Positions 42,933 to 53,050 of a stretch of 64,000 nucleotides of DNA are shown here, one piece after another (position 1 is the first letter of the stretch; the number at the start of each line of letters is the position of its first letter). The position numbers and the translations under genes are program-made. The notes below the pieces were generated by a model, which was given only the letters and a program-made list of their open reading frames with translations, was not told where the DNA came from and searched no databases. The stretch is from Paraburkholderia sp. D15 (GTDB lineage: Bacteria; Pseudomonadota; Gammaproteobacteria; Burkholderiales; Burkholderiaceae), in the NCBI RefSeq assembly GCF_029910215.1, contig NZ_CP110395.1, forward strand, positions 3,038,001-3,102,000, read 5' to 3'.

Positions 42933-45053
42933 ATGACCCTCACTCCCTCAGCCGATGTCGTCACGCACGCCTTGCGCGGCACCGTCCTGCTGGTGACCAT
43001 CGACCACGCGCCGGTCAACGCGCTCTCCGCCGACGTGCGGCGCGGCCTCGCCGCCGCCATCGATGCCGCCGAAGCCGATCCGGCCGTCGAAGCCGTGCTG
43101 ATCGTCGGCGCCGGGCGCAACTTCATCGCCGGCGCGGATATCCGCGAGTTCGGCAAGCCGCCGGTGCCGCCGTCGCTGCCGGACGTGTGCAACCGCATCG
43201 AAGCGTGCGGCAAGCCGGTGATCGCCGCGCTGCACGGCGCCGCGCTCGGTGGTGGACTGGAGGTGGCGCTCGCCGCGCACTACCGGATCGCGCTCGACGG
43301 CGCGAAGCTTGGCCTGCCCGAAGTGCAGCTCGGCCTGCTGCCCGGCGCGGGCGGCACGCAGCGCACGCCGCGTCTGATCGGCGCGGCTGCCGCGCTCGAT
43401 CTGATCCTCAGCGGCCGTCATGCAAGCGCGCGCGAAGCGCTGGAGCTGGGTCTGGTCGATCGCGTCGGCGCGAGCGACGACGTGCTCGCCGAAGGTCTCG
43501 CCTACGCGCAGGCGTTGCTCGCCGCGCACGCGCCGGTACGCCGCACGCGCGACGCCAACGCGCTCGCCGACCGCGCCACGAACCTTGCCGCCGTCGCCGC
43601 CGCGCGCACGGACACCGCGAAGAAAGCCCGCGGACTATTCTCGCCGCTGAAGATCGTCGACGCGGTCGAAGCCGCGATCGAACTGCCGTTCGACGACGGT
43701 CTGCGAGTCGAACGCACACTGTTCCTCGAATGCCTCGACAGCCCGCAGCGCGCGGGGCTGATTCACGCGTTCTTCGCCGAGCGCGAAGTGCTCAAGGCGC
43801 CCGAAACGCGCAGCGCGCAACCCCGCGCGTTCGAGACCATTGGCGTGATCGGTGGCGGCACGATGGGCGCGGGCATCGCGGTCGCGGTGCTCGACGCAGG
43901 CCTGCCGGTGACGATGATCGAACGCGACGACGCATCGCTCGCACGCGGCCGCGCGCACATCGACAAGGTCTACGACGGTCTGATCGCGAAAGGCCGCATG
44001 AGCGCGGAGAAAAAAGCCGCCGTGATGGCGCGCTGGAGCGGCAGCACCTCGTACGACGCGCTCGCGAATGCCGATCTCGTGATCGAAGCCGTGTTCGAAG
44101 ACCTCGCCGTGAAAAAGGCCGTGTTCGCCGAACTCGATCGCGTCTGCAAGCGCGGCGCCGTGCTCGCGACCAACACGTCGTATCTGGACATCGACGCGAT
44201 TGCGTCGAGCACCTCGCGCCCCGCCGACGTGATCGGCCTGCACTTCTTCTCGCCGGCCAACATCATGAAGCTGCTCGAAGTGGTGGTGCCGAAGCAGGTC
44301 AGCGCCGACGTGGTCGCCACCGCGTTCGACCTCGCGAAGAAGCTGCGCAAGACGCCGGTGCGCGCGGGCGTGTGCGACGGCTTTATCGGCAACCGCGTGC
44401 TCGCGGTGTATCGCGCCGCCGCCGATGCGATGATGGAGGACGGCGCGTCGCCGTATCAGATCGACGCCGCCGTGCGCGCGTTCGGTTTTCCGATGGGACC
44501 GTTTCAGGTGGTGGATCTGGCGGGCGGCGACATCGGCTGGGCCGCGCGCAAGCGCCGCGCGGCGACCCGCGATCCGGCGGCTCGCTACGTGCAGATCGCC
44601 GATCGCCTGTGCGAGCGCGGCTGGTTCGGCCAGAAGACCGGCCGCGGTTTCTATCTATACCCGGAAGGCTCGCGCAGCGGCGCGCCGGACCCGGAAGTCG
44701 CAGCGATCATCGACGCCGAACGGCAACGCGCCGGCATCACGCCGCGCACGTTCAGCGACGACGAGATCCTGCGCCGCTACATGGCCGCGATGATCAACGA
44801 AGGCGCGAACGTCGTGCACGAAGGCATCGCGCTGCGGCCGCTGGATGTCGACGTGACCTTCCTGTACGGCTACGGCTTCCCGCGCTATCGCGGCGGTCCG
44901 ATGAAGTACGCGGACACGGTGGGCCTGCCGAAGATACTCGCCGACATCCGCGAGTTCGCGAAGGAAGACCCGCTGTTCTGGCGCGCGTCGCCGTTGCTCG
45001 TCGAACTGGTGGAGCGCGGCGCGGATTTCGCGAGCCTGAACCAGCCGGCCTGA
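42933..45053 (+). CDS. Bifunctional enoyl-CoA hydratase/3-hydroxyacyl-CoA dehydrogenase (FadB/PimF-like)
   Basis: A 706-residue fusion enzyme. Residues 1-190 are a crotonase domain with both catalytic glutamates ([13 protein letters not shown] and [13 protein letters not shown]). From about 300 comes the NAD-binding part ([20 protein letters not shown]) and two 3-hydroxyacyl-CoA dehydrogenase C-terminal domains. It performs two steps of beta-oxidation in the cytoplasm. The ATG at 42933 follows GGAGACGATAACC. Next come two acyl-CoA dehydrogenase genes, matching pimF-pimC-pimD order in Rhodopseudomonas. Confidence 0.92.
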   Translation: MTLTPSADVVTHALRGTVLLVTIDHAPVNALSADVRRGLAAAIDAAEADPAVEAVLIVGAGRNFIAGADIREFGKPPVPPSLPDVCNRIEACGKPVIAALHGAALGGGLEVALAAHYRIALDGAKLGLPEVQLGLLPGAGGTQRTPRLIGAAAALDLILSGRHASAREALELGLVDRVGASDDVLAEGLAYAQALLAAHAPVRRTRDANALADRATNLAAVAAARTDTAKKARGLFSPLKIVDAVEAAIELPFDDGLRVERTLFLECLDSPQRAGLIHAFFAEREVLKAPETRSAQPRAFETIGVIGGGTMGAGIAVAVLDAGLPVTMIERDDASLARGRAHIDKVYDGLIAKGRMSAEKKAAVMARWSGSTSYDALANADLVIEAVFEDLAVKKAVFAELDRVCKRGAVLATNTSYLDIDAIASSTSRPADVIGLHFFSPANIMKLLEVVVPKQVSADVVATAFDLAKKLRKTPVRAGVCDGFIGNRVLAVYRAAADAMMEDGASPYQIDAAVRAFGFPMGPFQVVDLAGGDIGWAARKRRAATRDPAARYVQIADRLCERGWFGQKTGRGFYLYPEGSRSGAPDPEVAAIIDAERQRAGITPRTFSDDEILRRYMAAMINEGANVVHEGIALRPLDVDVTFLYGYGFPRYRGGPMKYADTVGLPKILADIREFAKEDPLFWRASPLLVELVERGADFASLNQPA

Positions 45054-45104
45054 CGACCCCGCACCCGCGCGCCGCCCTCCTCACTCTTTACGGAACCCTC
45101 CGCC

Positions 45105-46313
45105 ATGGACCTGAATTTCACGCCCGAAGAAGAAGCCTTCCGCGCCGACGTGCTGGCATTTCTGCGCGACCGGCTCCCGTCGCGCATCGCCGGCAAGGTG
45201 CGCGGCGGTCTACGGCTGACGCGCGACGACATGGCGCAGTGGCACGCGATCCTCAACGAACGCGGCTGGCTCGCCAATCATTGGCCGCAGGCATACGGCG
45301 GCCCGGGCTGGACGCCGGTCCAGAAATTCATCTTCGAAAACGAATGCGCGCTGGCGGGCGCGCCGCGTATCGTGCCGTTCGGCGTCAATATGCTCGGGCC
45401 GGTGCTGATCAAATACGGCAGCGAGGAGCAGAAGCGCCATTGGCTGCCGCGCATTCTCGACGGCTCGGACTGGTGGTGCCAGGGCTATTCGGAACCGGGC
45501 GCGGGCTCGGATCTCGCGGCCGTCAACACCCGCGCGGTACGCCAGCGCGACGCGCAAGGCGAGTACTACCTCGTCAACGGTCAGAAAACGTGGACCACGC
45601 TCGGCCACTTCGCGAACATGATCTTCTGCCTCGTGCGCACCGCGACCGACGTGCGCAAGCAGGAAGGCATCAGCTTTCTGCTGATCGACATGAATACGCC
45701 GGGCGTCGACGTGCGCCCCATCATCACGCTCGACGGCGAGCACGAAGTCAACGAAGTGTTTTTCAGCGATGTGCGCGTGCCGGTCGAGAACCTCGTCGGC
45801 GAAGAGAACAAGGGCTGGACCTACGCCAAGTATCTGCTCACCTACGAGCGCACCAATATCGCGGGCGTCGGCTTTTCGGTGGCGGCCTTCGAGCGGCTGC
45901 GCAAGATCGCCGCCACGCAGCGCCGCAACGGCCGGCCGCTCGCCGACGATCCGTCGTTCGCGGCCCGCATGGCGCGGGTCGAGATCGATCTGGAGAACAT
46001 GAAGACCACCAACCTGCGCGTGATCGCGGCGGTCGCGGGCGGCGGCGTGCCCGGCGCGGAAAGCTCGATGCTGAAGATTCGCGGCACCGAGATCCGTCAG
46101 GAGATTCTCTCGCTCACGCGCCGCGCGATGGGACCGTATGCGCAGCCGTTCGTCGAGGAAGCGCTGCACGACGGCTCCACCGGCGCGCCAGTCGGCCCCG
46201 CCGACGCCGCGAGCGCCGCCGCGCAGTACTTCAACAATCGCAAGCTGTCGATCTTCGGCGGCTCGAACGAGATCCAGAAGAACATCATTTCCAAAATGAT
46301 CCTCGGACTGTAA
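45105..46313 (+). CDS. Acyl-CoA dehydrogenase, PimC-like large subunit
   Basis: A 402-residue FAD-dependent acyl-CoA dehydrogenase. Visible are EPGAGSDLAAVNTRAV, VNGQKTWTTLGHFANMIFC and the C-terminal SIFGGSNEIQKNIISKMILG. The sequence and partner arrangement fit the large subunit of heteromeric pimeloyl-CoA dehydrogenases, which introduce the first double bond into dicarboxylyl-CoA or fatty acyl-CoA. It lies 51 bases after the bifunctional gene and 12 bases before the second dehydrogenase. Chain-length specificity is unknown. Confidence 0.9.
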   Translation: MDLNFTPEEEAFRADVLAFLRDRLPSRIAGKVRGGLRLTRDDMAQWHAILNERGWLANHWPQAYGGPGWTPVQKFIFENECALAGAPRIVPFGVNMLGPVLIKYGSEEQKRHWLPRILDGSDWWCQGYSEPGAGSDLAAVNTRAVRQRDAQGEYYLVNGQKTWTTLGHFANMIFCLVRTATDVRKQEGISFLLIDMNTPGVDVRPIITLDGEHEVNEVFFSDVRVPVENLVGEENKGWTYAKYLLTYERTNIAGVGFSVAAFERLRKIAATQRRNGRPLADDPSFAARMARVEIDLENMKTTNLRVIAAVAGGGVPGAESSMLKIRGTEIRQEILSLTRRAMGPYAQPFVEEALHDGSTGAPVGPADAASAAAQYFNNRKLSIFGGSNEIQKNIISKMILGL

Positions 46314-46325
46314 GGGGCACACCCG

Positions 46326-47528
46326 ATGAACTTCCAGCACACCGAAGACCGCCGCATGCTGGCGGATACGCTGAACCGCTTCGTCAGCGAGCAATACGGC
46401 TTCGAGACGCGCGACCGCATCGCGCGCTCGGCGCAAGGTTTCAGCGGCGACCTGTGGCAGCGCTTTGCCGGGCTTGGCGTGATCGGCGCATTGTTCGACG
46501 AGGCGCAAGGCGGTTTTGGCGGCGAGGGTTTCGACATCGCCGTGGTGTTCGAATGCCTCGGCCGCGGACTCGTGGTCGAGCCGTTTCTCGATACGCTGAT
46601 CGTCGGCCAGGCGCTGGCGCGTGGCGGCGATGGAGCGCAGCAGGCGTTGCTCGAAGGCTTGATCGACGGATCGCGGATCGTCGCGCTCGCGCATGGGGAG
46701 CCGGACGGGCACTACGAGTTGGCGCAAGTGACGGCGCGGGCGCAGCGTGAAGGTCAAGCGGCGGATGCAGGCGCCTACGCCGGCGCGGACGCGGGTTCGC
46801 GTGTCGGTAACGACAACGCCGCGTGGCGATTGAACGGCGCGAAAGCCGTCGTTCAGCATGGCGAACAGGCCGCGCTGTTCCTGGTGTCGGCGCGCACGCA
46901 CGGCGACGACGACGCGCCCGACGGCATCAGCCTCTTTCTCGTCCCGCGCGATGCGGCCGGCGTGACCGTGCGCGGCTATCGCAAGATCGACGGCGGCCGC
47001 GCCGCCGAGGTGACGTTCGAGCACGTCGCGCTCGACGCCGGCGCGCTGGTCGGCACGGCGGGCGAAGGCTTCGCGACGCTCGAATACGCGATCGGCTGCG
47101 GCGTGCTCGCGCTGTGCGCCGAAGCGCTCGGCGCGATGGACGTCGCGAAAGATCACACCCTCGACTACCTGCGCACGCGCAAGCAGTTCGGCGTGCCGAT
47201 CGGCAGCTTCCAGGCGTTGCAGCACCGGATGGCGGATCTGCTGCTGGAAATCGAACAGGCGCGCTCGGCGGTGATCAACGCGGCGGCCGCGCTCGGCGCG
47301 CCGCGCACCACGCGCGAACGGGCGTTATCGGCGGCCAAGTACAGCATCGGACGGATCGGCACGCTCGTCGCCGAGGAGTGCATTCAACTGCACGGCGGCA
47401 TCGGCATGACGTGGGAGCTGCCGCTCGCGCATTACGCCAAGCGTCTGGTGATGATCGATCATCAGTTGGGCGATGAGGATCACCATCTCGAACGATTCAT
47501 CGCGTTGGGGAAGGAACCGGCGGTTTAG
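46326..47528 (+). CDS. Acyl-CoA dehydrogenase, PimD-like small subunit
   Basis: A 400-residue acyl-CoA dehydrogenase that follows its partner by 12 bases. FAD/substrate segments include the dehydrogenase tail ECIQLHGGIGMTWELPLAHY and TRKQFGVPIGSFQALQHRMA. There is a Gly/Ala/Asp-rich insert near residues 140-155 (ADAGAYAGADAGSR). It probably forms a heteromer with the PimC-like subunit. No acyl-CoA ligase or thiolase gene is in this operon. Confidence 0.9.
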   Translation: MNFQHTEDRRMLADTLNRFVSEQYGFETRDRIARSAQGFSGDLWQRFAGLGVIGALFDEAQGGFGGEGFDIAVVFECLGRGLVVEPFLDTLIVGQALARGGDGAQQALLEGLIDGSRIVALAHGEPDGHYELAQVTARAQREGQAADAGAYAGADAGSRVGNDNAAWRLNGAKAVVQHGEQAALFLVSARTHGDDDAPDGISLFLVPRDAAGVTVRGYRKIDGGRAAEVTFEHVALDAGALVGTAGEGFATLEYAIGCGVLALCAEALGAMDVAKDHTLDYLRTRKQFGVPIGSFQALQHRMADLLLEIEQARSAVINAAAALGAPRTTRERALSAAKYSIGRIGTLVAEECIQLHGGIGMTWELPLAHYAKRLVMIDHQLGDEDHHLERFIALGKEPAV

Positions 47529-47584
47529 CGCGTCGTTCAACGCGCCGGAGCCGGCATTGCCGGCCCCGTCTGCCCCGTCTGAGT

Positions 47585-49156
47585 TCAAGCGCCGAATGCC
47601 GCCTCGACGTTGAACACCGAGACCGCGACGCGCAACTCGCGCGCCTGTTCGGCAAGCGCCTGGGCCGCTGCCGATGCCTGCTCGACGAGTGCCGCGTTCT
47701 GCTGCGTCACTTCGTCCATCTGCGTGACGGCCTTGTTGACCTGGCCGATGCCGGTGCTCTGCTCTTCGGACGCGGCGGCGATCGCGTTCATGATGCCGGT
47801 CGTGCGTCCCGCCGACGCGACGATTTCGTCCATCGTGCGGCCCGCGCTTTCGACCAGCTTCGAGCCGTTGTCGATGCGCGTCACCGACTCCGTGATCAGT
47901 TCCTTGATTTCCTTCGCGGCGCTCGCGCTGCGCTGCGCGAGCGTGCGCACCTCGCCCGCGACGACCGCGAAACCGCGCCCTTCCTCGCCCGCGCGCGCCG
48001 CCTCGACGGCCGCGTTGAGCGCGAGGATGTTGGTCTGAAACGCGATGCCCTCGATCACGCTGATGATTTCCGCGACCCGCGCCGAACTCTCGGCGATGTC
48101 CTGCATGGTCGTCACCACCCGGTTGATCTCCTCGCCGCCACGCTGCGCGACGCTCGATCCCGTGCCGGCCAGTTGACTCGCCTGGCGGGCGTTGTCGGCG
48201 TTCTGCCGCACCACGCTCGTCAACTGCTCCATGCTCGACGCGGTCTGCTGCAGCGACGCCGCCTGCTCCTCGGTGCGCTGCGACAGATCGGTATTGCCTT
48301 GCGCGATTTCGGCAGCCGCCAGCGAGATCGATTCGCTCGACTGCTTGATGCCGCGCACGATGCCGGTCAACTGCTCCTTCATCGCGACGAGCGAATGCAT
48401 CAGGCTGCTGGTGTCGCCGGCTCGCAGCGGCACGGCGATGCGCAGATTGCCCCCGGCGATCGCGCTGGCCATCGCCGCCGCTTCACGCGGTTCGCCGCCG
48501 AGTTGCCTGACCACGCCGCGCGCGATGATCAGCGCGACGCCGAGTGCAATCAACGCCGCCACGACGATCGACGCGATCGTCAGCACGATCGCCGAGTGAT
48601 AGGCGTCGTTGGCGATCGCGCCTTCCGAGGCCGCGCCCTGTTCGCTGCTCTTGACCATCGCGTCGATGCCCTTCGCGAGCGCGTCGCGCACCTTGCCGGC
48701 CTGACCGGTCAGGATGCTCATGGCCTGCTGCGCGTTGCCGCTCTTCGCTTGCGCGCGCACCTGCAGATCCAGATCCAGGTATTGCGCGACGAGCGGTTGC
48801 AGGTCGTCGAACGCGGCCTTTTCTTGCGGGGTGGAGATCAGCTTTTCGAAGTCGGCGCTCGCACGACGGTAAGCGTCGATGCGCGGCTGCATCCGCGATT
48901 CGACGCCTTGCACTTCGTCGAGCTTGCTGGTGGAGGCCATCCGGAATTCGGCCAGACGGATCTGGTTCAGCGCGTCCTGCATCCGCAGGCTGCTGCTGAC
49001 GCTCGCCGACCATTTGTCACGCAGTACCGCTACGTGGTCGTTTTCCGCGCTGACCTCGCGCAGCGAAAACACGCCTAAACCAATCAGCAAAACGATGACG
49101 ACCGCGAAGCCTGAAACGAGCTGCGTCGCCACTTTCATGTTCCTGAAATACGTCAC
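47585..49156 (-). CDS. Methyl-accepting chemotaxis protein, 4HB type
   Basis: A 523-residue chemoreceptor with TM1 near residues 12-30, a helical periplasmic domain (4HB_MCP_1-like), TM2 near 190-212, HAMP and a signalling tip ([20 protein letters not shown]). It starts with GTG; an ATG six residues later has a short-spaced AGGA, so the start is uncertain. No C-terminal CheR-binding pentapeptide is present. Its ligand is unknown. It converges with the acyl-CoA dehydrogenase gene. Confidence 0.92.
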   Translation of the reverse strand: MTYFRNMKVATQLVSGFAVVIVLLIGLGVFSLREVSAENDHVAVLRDKWSASVSSSLRMQDALNQIRLAEFRMASTSKLDEVQGVESRMQPRIDAYRRASADFEKLISTPQEKAAFDDLQPLVAQYLDLDLQVRAQAKSGNAQQAMSILTGQAGKVRDALAKGIDAMVKSSEQGAASEGAIANDAYHSAIVLTIASIVVAALIALGVALIIARGVVRQLGGEPREAAAMASAIAGGNLRIAVPLRAGDTSSLMHSLVAMKEQLTGIVRGIKQSSESISLAAAEIAQGNTDLSQRTEEQAASLQQTASSMEQLTSVVRQNADNARQASQLAGTGSSVAQRGGEEINRVVTTMQDIAESSARVAEIISVIEGIAFQTNILALNAAVEAARAGEEGRGFAVVAGEVRTLAQRSASAAKEIKELITESVTRIDNGSKLVESAGRTMDEIVASAGRTTGIMNAIAAASEEQSTGIGQVNKAVTQMDEVTQQNAALVEQASAAAQALAEQARELRVAVSVFNVEAAFGA

Positions 49157-49381
49157 GATAAATTGTCCGGTTCGTTGCGATCGAGGCGCCGGATACCGGA
49201 CCTGAGTGCCGGTCCGGTGCGTCGCCCTCGTGCAGCCTCAGCCAATATATGGAATTGGTGAAGATACCTATACGTTTACGGGTATCCCGGTCGAATCTTG
49301 AACGAACCGTTGGAAAAATCGTGGCGTCGTGGTGGCGTGCTCCGTCGTGGTGCGTGCGTGTGCGCGTACTTTTTCGATGCG

Positions 49382-50245
49382 TTAGACGTGCTGGTGGAAC
49401 CAGTCGAGTTGCCGCGCAATGCTGCTGTCGAAGTGCGAGCCGTCATACATGTCGTAGTGACCGGCGCCATCTTCGACGTGCAGTTGCTTCGTGGTTGCGG
49501 CAACCGACTCGAAGAGCGCGATGCCCTGCTCCGGCGGATTCACGCCATCGGCACCTGCAACGATCACCAGCGTGGGGCACGTGACGCGCGCGGCGTGTTG
49601 CTTCGGTTTGTAGTGCAGCATCTCGCGCACGGTGAGGAAAGGAATCTTGATGTCCATCGCGGGATAACGCTGACGGTTCTCCTCGACGAACGCCTTCGAT
49701 TGTTCGTCCGCCAACACCTTCGTGATCGACACGAACATTTCCTTGCCGGTGTTCACTTTCTTTTCGTGCATACGATCCAGCGTTGCAGCGAACGCCTGCT
49801 GTTCCTCTTCGCTCATGTGACCCGTGACGACCTGCTGGCCATCGGCAAAACTGAGCTGGCTGACCACGGCCTTGATCGACGGATCGCTGGCCGCCGCCGC
49901 GAGTACATGCGCGCCGCCCAGCGATGTGCCCCACAACGCGATACGCGCCGTGTCGATTTGCGGCAAGCCCTTCACGAAGTCGATGACGGTATGGATATCC
50001 TCGATCTGCATGGCCGGCACGAGACGTCCCTTCTCGCCGCCGCTGGCGCCGAAACCGCGATAGTCGAAGGTGATCGCGGCGTAACCGGCGGCAACGAAGG
50101 CATCCGCGAAGCGCGGGAGCAGGACTTCCTGGATGCCGCAGAAACCGTGGCAGAGGATGATCGCCGGGACATTTTGATCCTGAACGTCGGGACGATGGAC
50201 GGTGAGCGCGATGTCGTTGGGCGTGCGGAGCGAGACAGTTGCCAT
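49382..50245 (-). CDS. Alpha/beta hydrolase (dienelactone-hydrolase/X-Pro-like)
   Basis: A 287-residue alpha/beta hydrolase with no signal. It shows ILCHGFCGIQE (oxyanion), the nucleophile elbow WGTSLGG (Ser108), and later PTLVIVAGADGVNPPEQG with the acid, then GAGHYDMYDG with His. The type is often annotated as X-Pro dipeptidyl-peptidase-like or dienelactone-hydrolase-like. The Shine-Dalgarno before the ATG at 50245 is weak. The neighbour genes do not suggest a substrate. Confidence 0.82.
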   Translation of the reverse strand: MATVSLRTPNDIALTVHRPDVQDQNVPAIILCHGFCGIQEVLLPRFADAFVAAGYAAITFDYRGFGASGGEKGRLVPAMQIEDIHTVIDFVKGLPQIDTARIALWGTSLGGAHVLAAAASDPSIKAVVSQLSFADGQQVVTGHMSEEEQQAFAATLDRMHEKKVNTGKEMFVSITKVLADEQSKAFVEENRQRYPAMDIKIPFLTVREMLHYKPKQHAARVTCPTLVIVAGADGVNPPEQGIALFESVAATTKQLHVEDGAGHYDMYDGSHFDSSIARQLDWFHQHV

Positions 50246-50280
50246 GGAGTGGATAGGTGCGGGTGGTGAAAGTTGGAGCG

Positions 50281-50325
50281 GATGCGGACGATGCGCTTGA
50301 TGCGGTTGATGCGCCTGATGCGATC
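50281..50325. repeat. 9-bp repeat, five copies of GATGCGNNN
   Basis: GATGCG recurs every 9 bases from 50281 to 50319 with variable third triplets. It lies in the gap between the hydrolase and NTF2-like genes. It is probably a neutral slippage product. Confidence 0.7.
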
Positions 50326-50416
50326 GCGCGGAGGAAAACTTGCCGCGCGAAATCGCGAAGGATTAAAGCACGTATCGGCGACCGCCGTATGAAGGAAAAA
50401 ATTCGGCGGACTACGT

Positions 50417-50911
50417 TTACTCGGATGTCGGATAAGCGGTGTAGAACTCGCTGGCGATTTTCCATTCGCCTCTGACGCGTAGCAGATGCAGCACCTTCCA
50501 GCCGTAACCGACGTGGCCGGTGGCCACATCCTTGGTTGCATAGTCCAGTGAGACTTGCGCCAGATCGCCCATCTGCTCGATGGCGATGTTGTGGAACTGC
50601 TGCTCGAATTGCTCGCCGCTGTCGAAGATCACCGCCTTGAAGCTCGCGTAGTTTCGCGTTTCGACGGACTTGTTCGCCTCGTCCGGCTTGGGCAGGACGC
50701 GAGTCGATGAAAATGGAATGTCCGGGTGGAGAAGCAGGGACTCGAAGCGTGGTTTGTCGTTGGACGTGACGCTCTGGGTGTAGCTCGTCAACAGCCGTTC
50801 GATTGCTTCGCGGTCTTCTGGCGTGCCGTGGTGCTGGCCGAAATTAGCGGGGATGGCGGTCAAGGTAGTTGCTCCGAAAGGCGATGCTGTGCTGTGCTGT
50901 GCGATGCGCAC
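50417..50911 (-). CDS. NTF2-like/SnoaL-type protein
   Basis: A protein of up to 164 residues with an NTF2/SnoaL-like cone-fold pattern: EDREAIERLLTSYTQSV at the start and VLHLLRVRGEWKIASEFYTAY at the end. The first start is a GTG with no good Shine-Dalgarno; a TTG at 50863 with GGAGC upstream is a possible start, giving about 148 residues. A MarR-type palindrome lies upstream. No catalytic assignment is possible. Confidence 0.7.
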   Translation of the reverse strand: MRIAQHSTASPFGATTLTAIPANFGQHHGTPEDREAIERLLTSYTQSVTSNDKPRFESLLLHPDIPFSSTRVLPKPDEANKSVETRNYASFKAVIFDSGEQFEQQFHNIAIEQMGDLAQVSLDYATKDVATGHVGYGWKVLHLLRVRGEWKIASEFYTAYPTSE

Positions 50912-50937
50912 GATCGGATGGATTGGAGCACGATATA

Positions 50938-50988
50938 ATTAGCATGGCAACTAATAAGCACGTTGTTCACAAAGTGAACTTGCGTGCT
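50938..50988. promoter_or_regulatory. Two palindromes and -10-like box upstream of the NTF2-like gene
   Basis: ATTAG-N8-CTAAT (50938-50955) resembles a MarR-family operator. Next to it AGCACG-TT-GTTCAC and GTGAAC-TTG-CGTGCT form a second, imperfect inverted repeat (50957-50988). A TATAAT box lies at 50934-50939 on the plus strand. Together they look like a regulated promoter, but no MarR gene is in the window. Confidence 0.5.
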
Positions 50989-51075
50989 CTCAGGTCACGG
51001 ACCGAAACTGCGATGACCGCCGTCGCGTGACCCGAGTACTGCATGTACTCCGCTACGCCGCTACTCCGGTCACGG

Positions 51076-51696
51076 TTAGCGAAACCGCTGCAGGGACGGG
51101 TCCGTAATCGCCTGCTCCGGCAGATTCAGAAGGGCCGGCAATGCGCTCAAATGCGGCAGGCCGCTGACGTCTGCCCATCGGCCGCCGCTCGTCTGGTAAA
51201 TGATCGTCGGTGTGCCGTCGAAGCCGAAGTCCTTGAACATCTTCGCGTTGCCGTTCAGCTTCGTTTGCGTTGCAAACGACACCTTGTCTAACGGCTTGAT
51301 GCCGCCGGATTCGTCCTTCTCGGAAAATTTGGTCTCGAGTTCGCGCATCAAGGCCGGCGCATTCTGTGCCTCGAGCAGCGCAGCGGCCTTGCCTGGCGAA
51401 TCCGGCTTCAGGAAGCCCATCGGAATCCAATGCACCTGCAAGCCCGCGGCCTCGTACGGCTGGAGTGCTTTCCATGCGTAGTGGCAGAAGATGCAGTTCG
51501 GGTCCATGAAGACGTAGATCGTCGATTTGACGTTTTTGCCCGAAGCGCCTTCGACGATCGCCGGCGCGTTCTCGAAGGTCGCGGCAGCCGAAGCTGGCAG
51601 GTAAGTGACAGCGGGTGCGTCCGCCGCCGCGGCGATACCCGAGAACATCCCCGCGGCGCCGATTGCGGCAACAACAAGTCTTACAGCTTTCAACAT
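51076..51696 (-). CDS. DsbG-like thioredoxin-fold protein, short form
   Basis: A 206-residue exported thioredoxin-fold protein. A signal peptide (VVAAIGAAGMFSGIAAAA) is followed by about 30 residues and then the CIFC active site (Cys68, Cys71), with the cis-Pro loop in GTPTIIYQ. It resembles the catalytic half of DsbG/DsbC thiol-disulfide isomerases but lacks most of the N-terminal dimerisation domain. The ATG at 51696 has AGGAG at 5 bases and is preferred over a GTG two codons upstream. Role in the periplasm: disulfide isomerase or reductase. Confidence 0.85.
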   Translation of the reverse strand: MLKAVRLVVAAIGAAGMFSGIAAAADAPAVTYLPASAAATFENAPAIVEGASGKNVKSTIYVFMDPNCIFCHYAWKALQPYEAAGLQVHWIPMGFLKPDSPGKAAALLEAQNAPALMRELETKFSEKDESGGIKPLDKVSFATQTKLNGNAKMFKDFGFDGTPTIIYQTSGGRWADVSGLPHLSALPALLNLPEQAITDPSLQRFR

Positions 51697-51915
51697 GTTC
51701 ACTCCTGTTCGCTACGAGATAAGAGGTCGGCTTCGTATGTTCATCGCAGGACGAAGCCTGCTACGCGAATGATAGTAGCGAAGTGGAGGCCGGCTTGCAG
51801 CGGGTTGACCAGGAAGCTCACGATGCTTGCGACGCTGCGAAGATCGCCTCGGCGATTTTCGTTGTGCCCGCATGAAAGGGAGTGCGAACGCGATCGCGTT
51901 CTGATGCGAGAAACG

Positions 51916-51946
51916 AAAAAGCCGCAACATCTTTCGATGTTGCGGC
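51916..51946 (-). terminator. Rho-independent terminator after tRNA-Pro
   Basis: GCCGCAACAT pairs perfectly with ATGTTGCGGC around CTTTCG. On the minus strand the stem is followed by TTTTTCGTTTC, a proper U-tract, so it terminates the tRNA-Pro transcript. Confidence 0.85.
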
Positions 51947-51950
51947 TTTG

Positions 51951-52032
<82 letters not shown>

Positions 52033-52095
52033 AACAGCACGAAACTATAACAGAAACTTCATTCGATTAGAACCGCCCCGCGCCAAGAAAGTGGT

Positions 52096-52527
52096 CTAGT
52101 GCTTCAACAGATCGATCACGCCCAGCAGCGCCTTGCGCAACTGATCGACGTCGACCGAAGGCGAAGCGGCAGCCGCCGCCGATGCCTGCGCCGACTCTGC
52201 GGCAACGCCCTCGCCTTCGTCCTGCATCTCGCCCGACGACGCGCCATGCGCCCCACCGCCATGCGAGTCGAGCCGATTGCGCGCGCCGTTGATCGTGAAA
52301 CCCTGCTCGTACAACAGCTCACGAATCCGCCGGATCAACAGCACCTCGTGATGCTGATAGTACCGACGATTGCCGCGTCGCTTGACCGGCCGCAACTGCG
52401 TGAACTCCTGCTCCCAGTAACGCAACACATGCGGCTTCACGCCGCATAGTTCGCTGACCTCACCAATCGTGAAGTAGCGCTTCGCCGGAATCGGAGGCAA
52501 GACGACTTTTTCGATCGTCGCTGTCAT
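52096..52527 (-). CDS. MerR-family regulator (ihfA-linked)
   Basis: A 143-residue MerR-type protein. The winged helix ([20 protein letters not shown], then [21 protein letters not shown]) is followed by a short helix and a Gly/Ala/Ser-rich tail. It lacks the metal-binding cysteines of CueR/MerR. It follows ihfA on the same strand, an arrangement conserved in many beta- and gammaproteobacteria at the end of the pheST operon. Its targets are unknown. Confidence 0.9.
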   Translation of the reverse strand: MTATIEKVVLPPIPAKRYFTIGEVSELCGVKPHVLRYWEQEFTQLRPVKRRGNRRYYQHHEVLLIRRIRELLYEQGFTINGARNRLDSHGGGAHGASSGEMQDEGEGVAAESAQASAAAAASPSVDVDQLRKALLGVIDLLKH

Positions 52528-52570
52528 CGTCGGTTAGCCGTGATGGGTTGCGCAGGCGCGCGCCAGTCGC

Positions 52571-52981
52571 TCAGCGCGCGAAGCTCGCTTCGGCGCCGTT
52601 CTCAACCAGCGCTTTCAGCTTTTGACTTGCATGGAACGTCACAACACGGCGCGCGGCGATGGGAATCGCCTCGCCGGTTTTCGGATTGCGGCCGGGACGC
52701 TGCGGTTTGTCGCGCAACTGGAAGTTGCCGAAGCCCGACAGCTTCACGCTGTCGCCACTCTCCAGCGCATCGCGGATCACCTCGAAGAACGCTTCGACCA
52801 TATCTTTCGCTTCCCGCTTGTTGAGTCCGACATTGTCGAACAGCAACTCGGCAAGTTCAGCTTTGGTGAGCGTCGGCGTTTCAGTGGAAACGACGGCGGG
52901 TGATGTCGGAATTTCGCGAATCATGGCGCTGCGTTGCGCCGTAAGAAGGGCTTCGAAATCACTCGAGTTCATTTCATTCAT
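52571..52981 (-). CDS. ihfA: Integration host factor subunit alpha
   Basis: A 136-residue IHF-alpha, the DNA-bending nucleoid protein subunit. The core ([20 protein letters not shown] to [16 protein letters not shown], then [20 protein letters not shown]) is well conserved. About 37 extra residues ([20 protein letters not shown]) precede it, as is usual in Burkholderiaceae. The ATG at 52981 was chosen; a shorter start at an internal Met is possible. It follows pheT by 69 bases. Confidence 0.95.
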   Translation of the reverse strand: MNEMNSSDFEALLTAQRSAMIREIPTSPAVVSTETPTLTKAELAELLFDNVGLNKREAKDMVEAFFEVIRDALESGDSVKLSGFGNFQLRDKPQRPGRNPKTGEAIPIAARRVVTFHASQKLKALVENGAEASFAR

Positions 52982-53050
52982 ATCTATCAAATGGCGCGCC
53001 AGGCAAAAAACAAAGGAAGCGGAAACAGCCGTGCAATTGTTTGATGCGGG

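Noticed and set aside
43187..46750. A very long open frame in another reading frame over the Pim-like genes
   Set aside because: It is a GC-rich shadow: Arg/Ala-rich composition without domains, lying over three genes with clear family motifs.
45210..47225. Long open frame on the opposite strand of the acyl-CoA dehydrogenases
   Set aside because: Antisense shadow caused by third-position GC bias; no domain, signal or Shine-Dalgarno.
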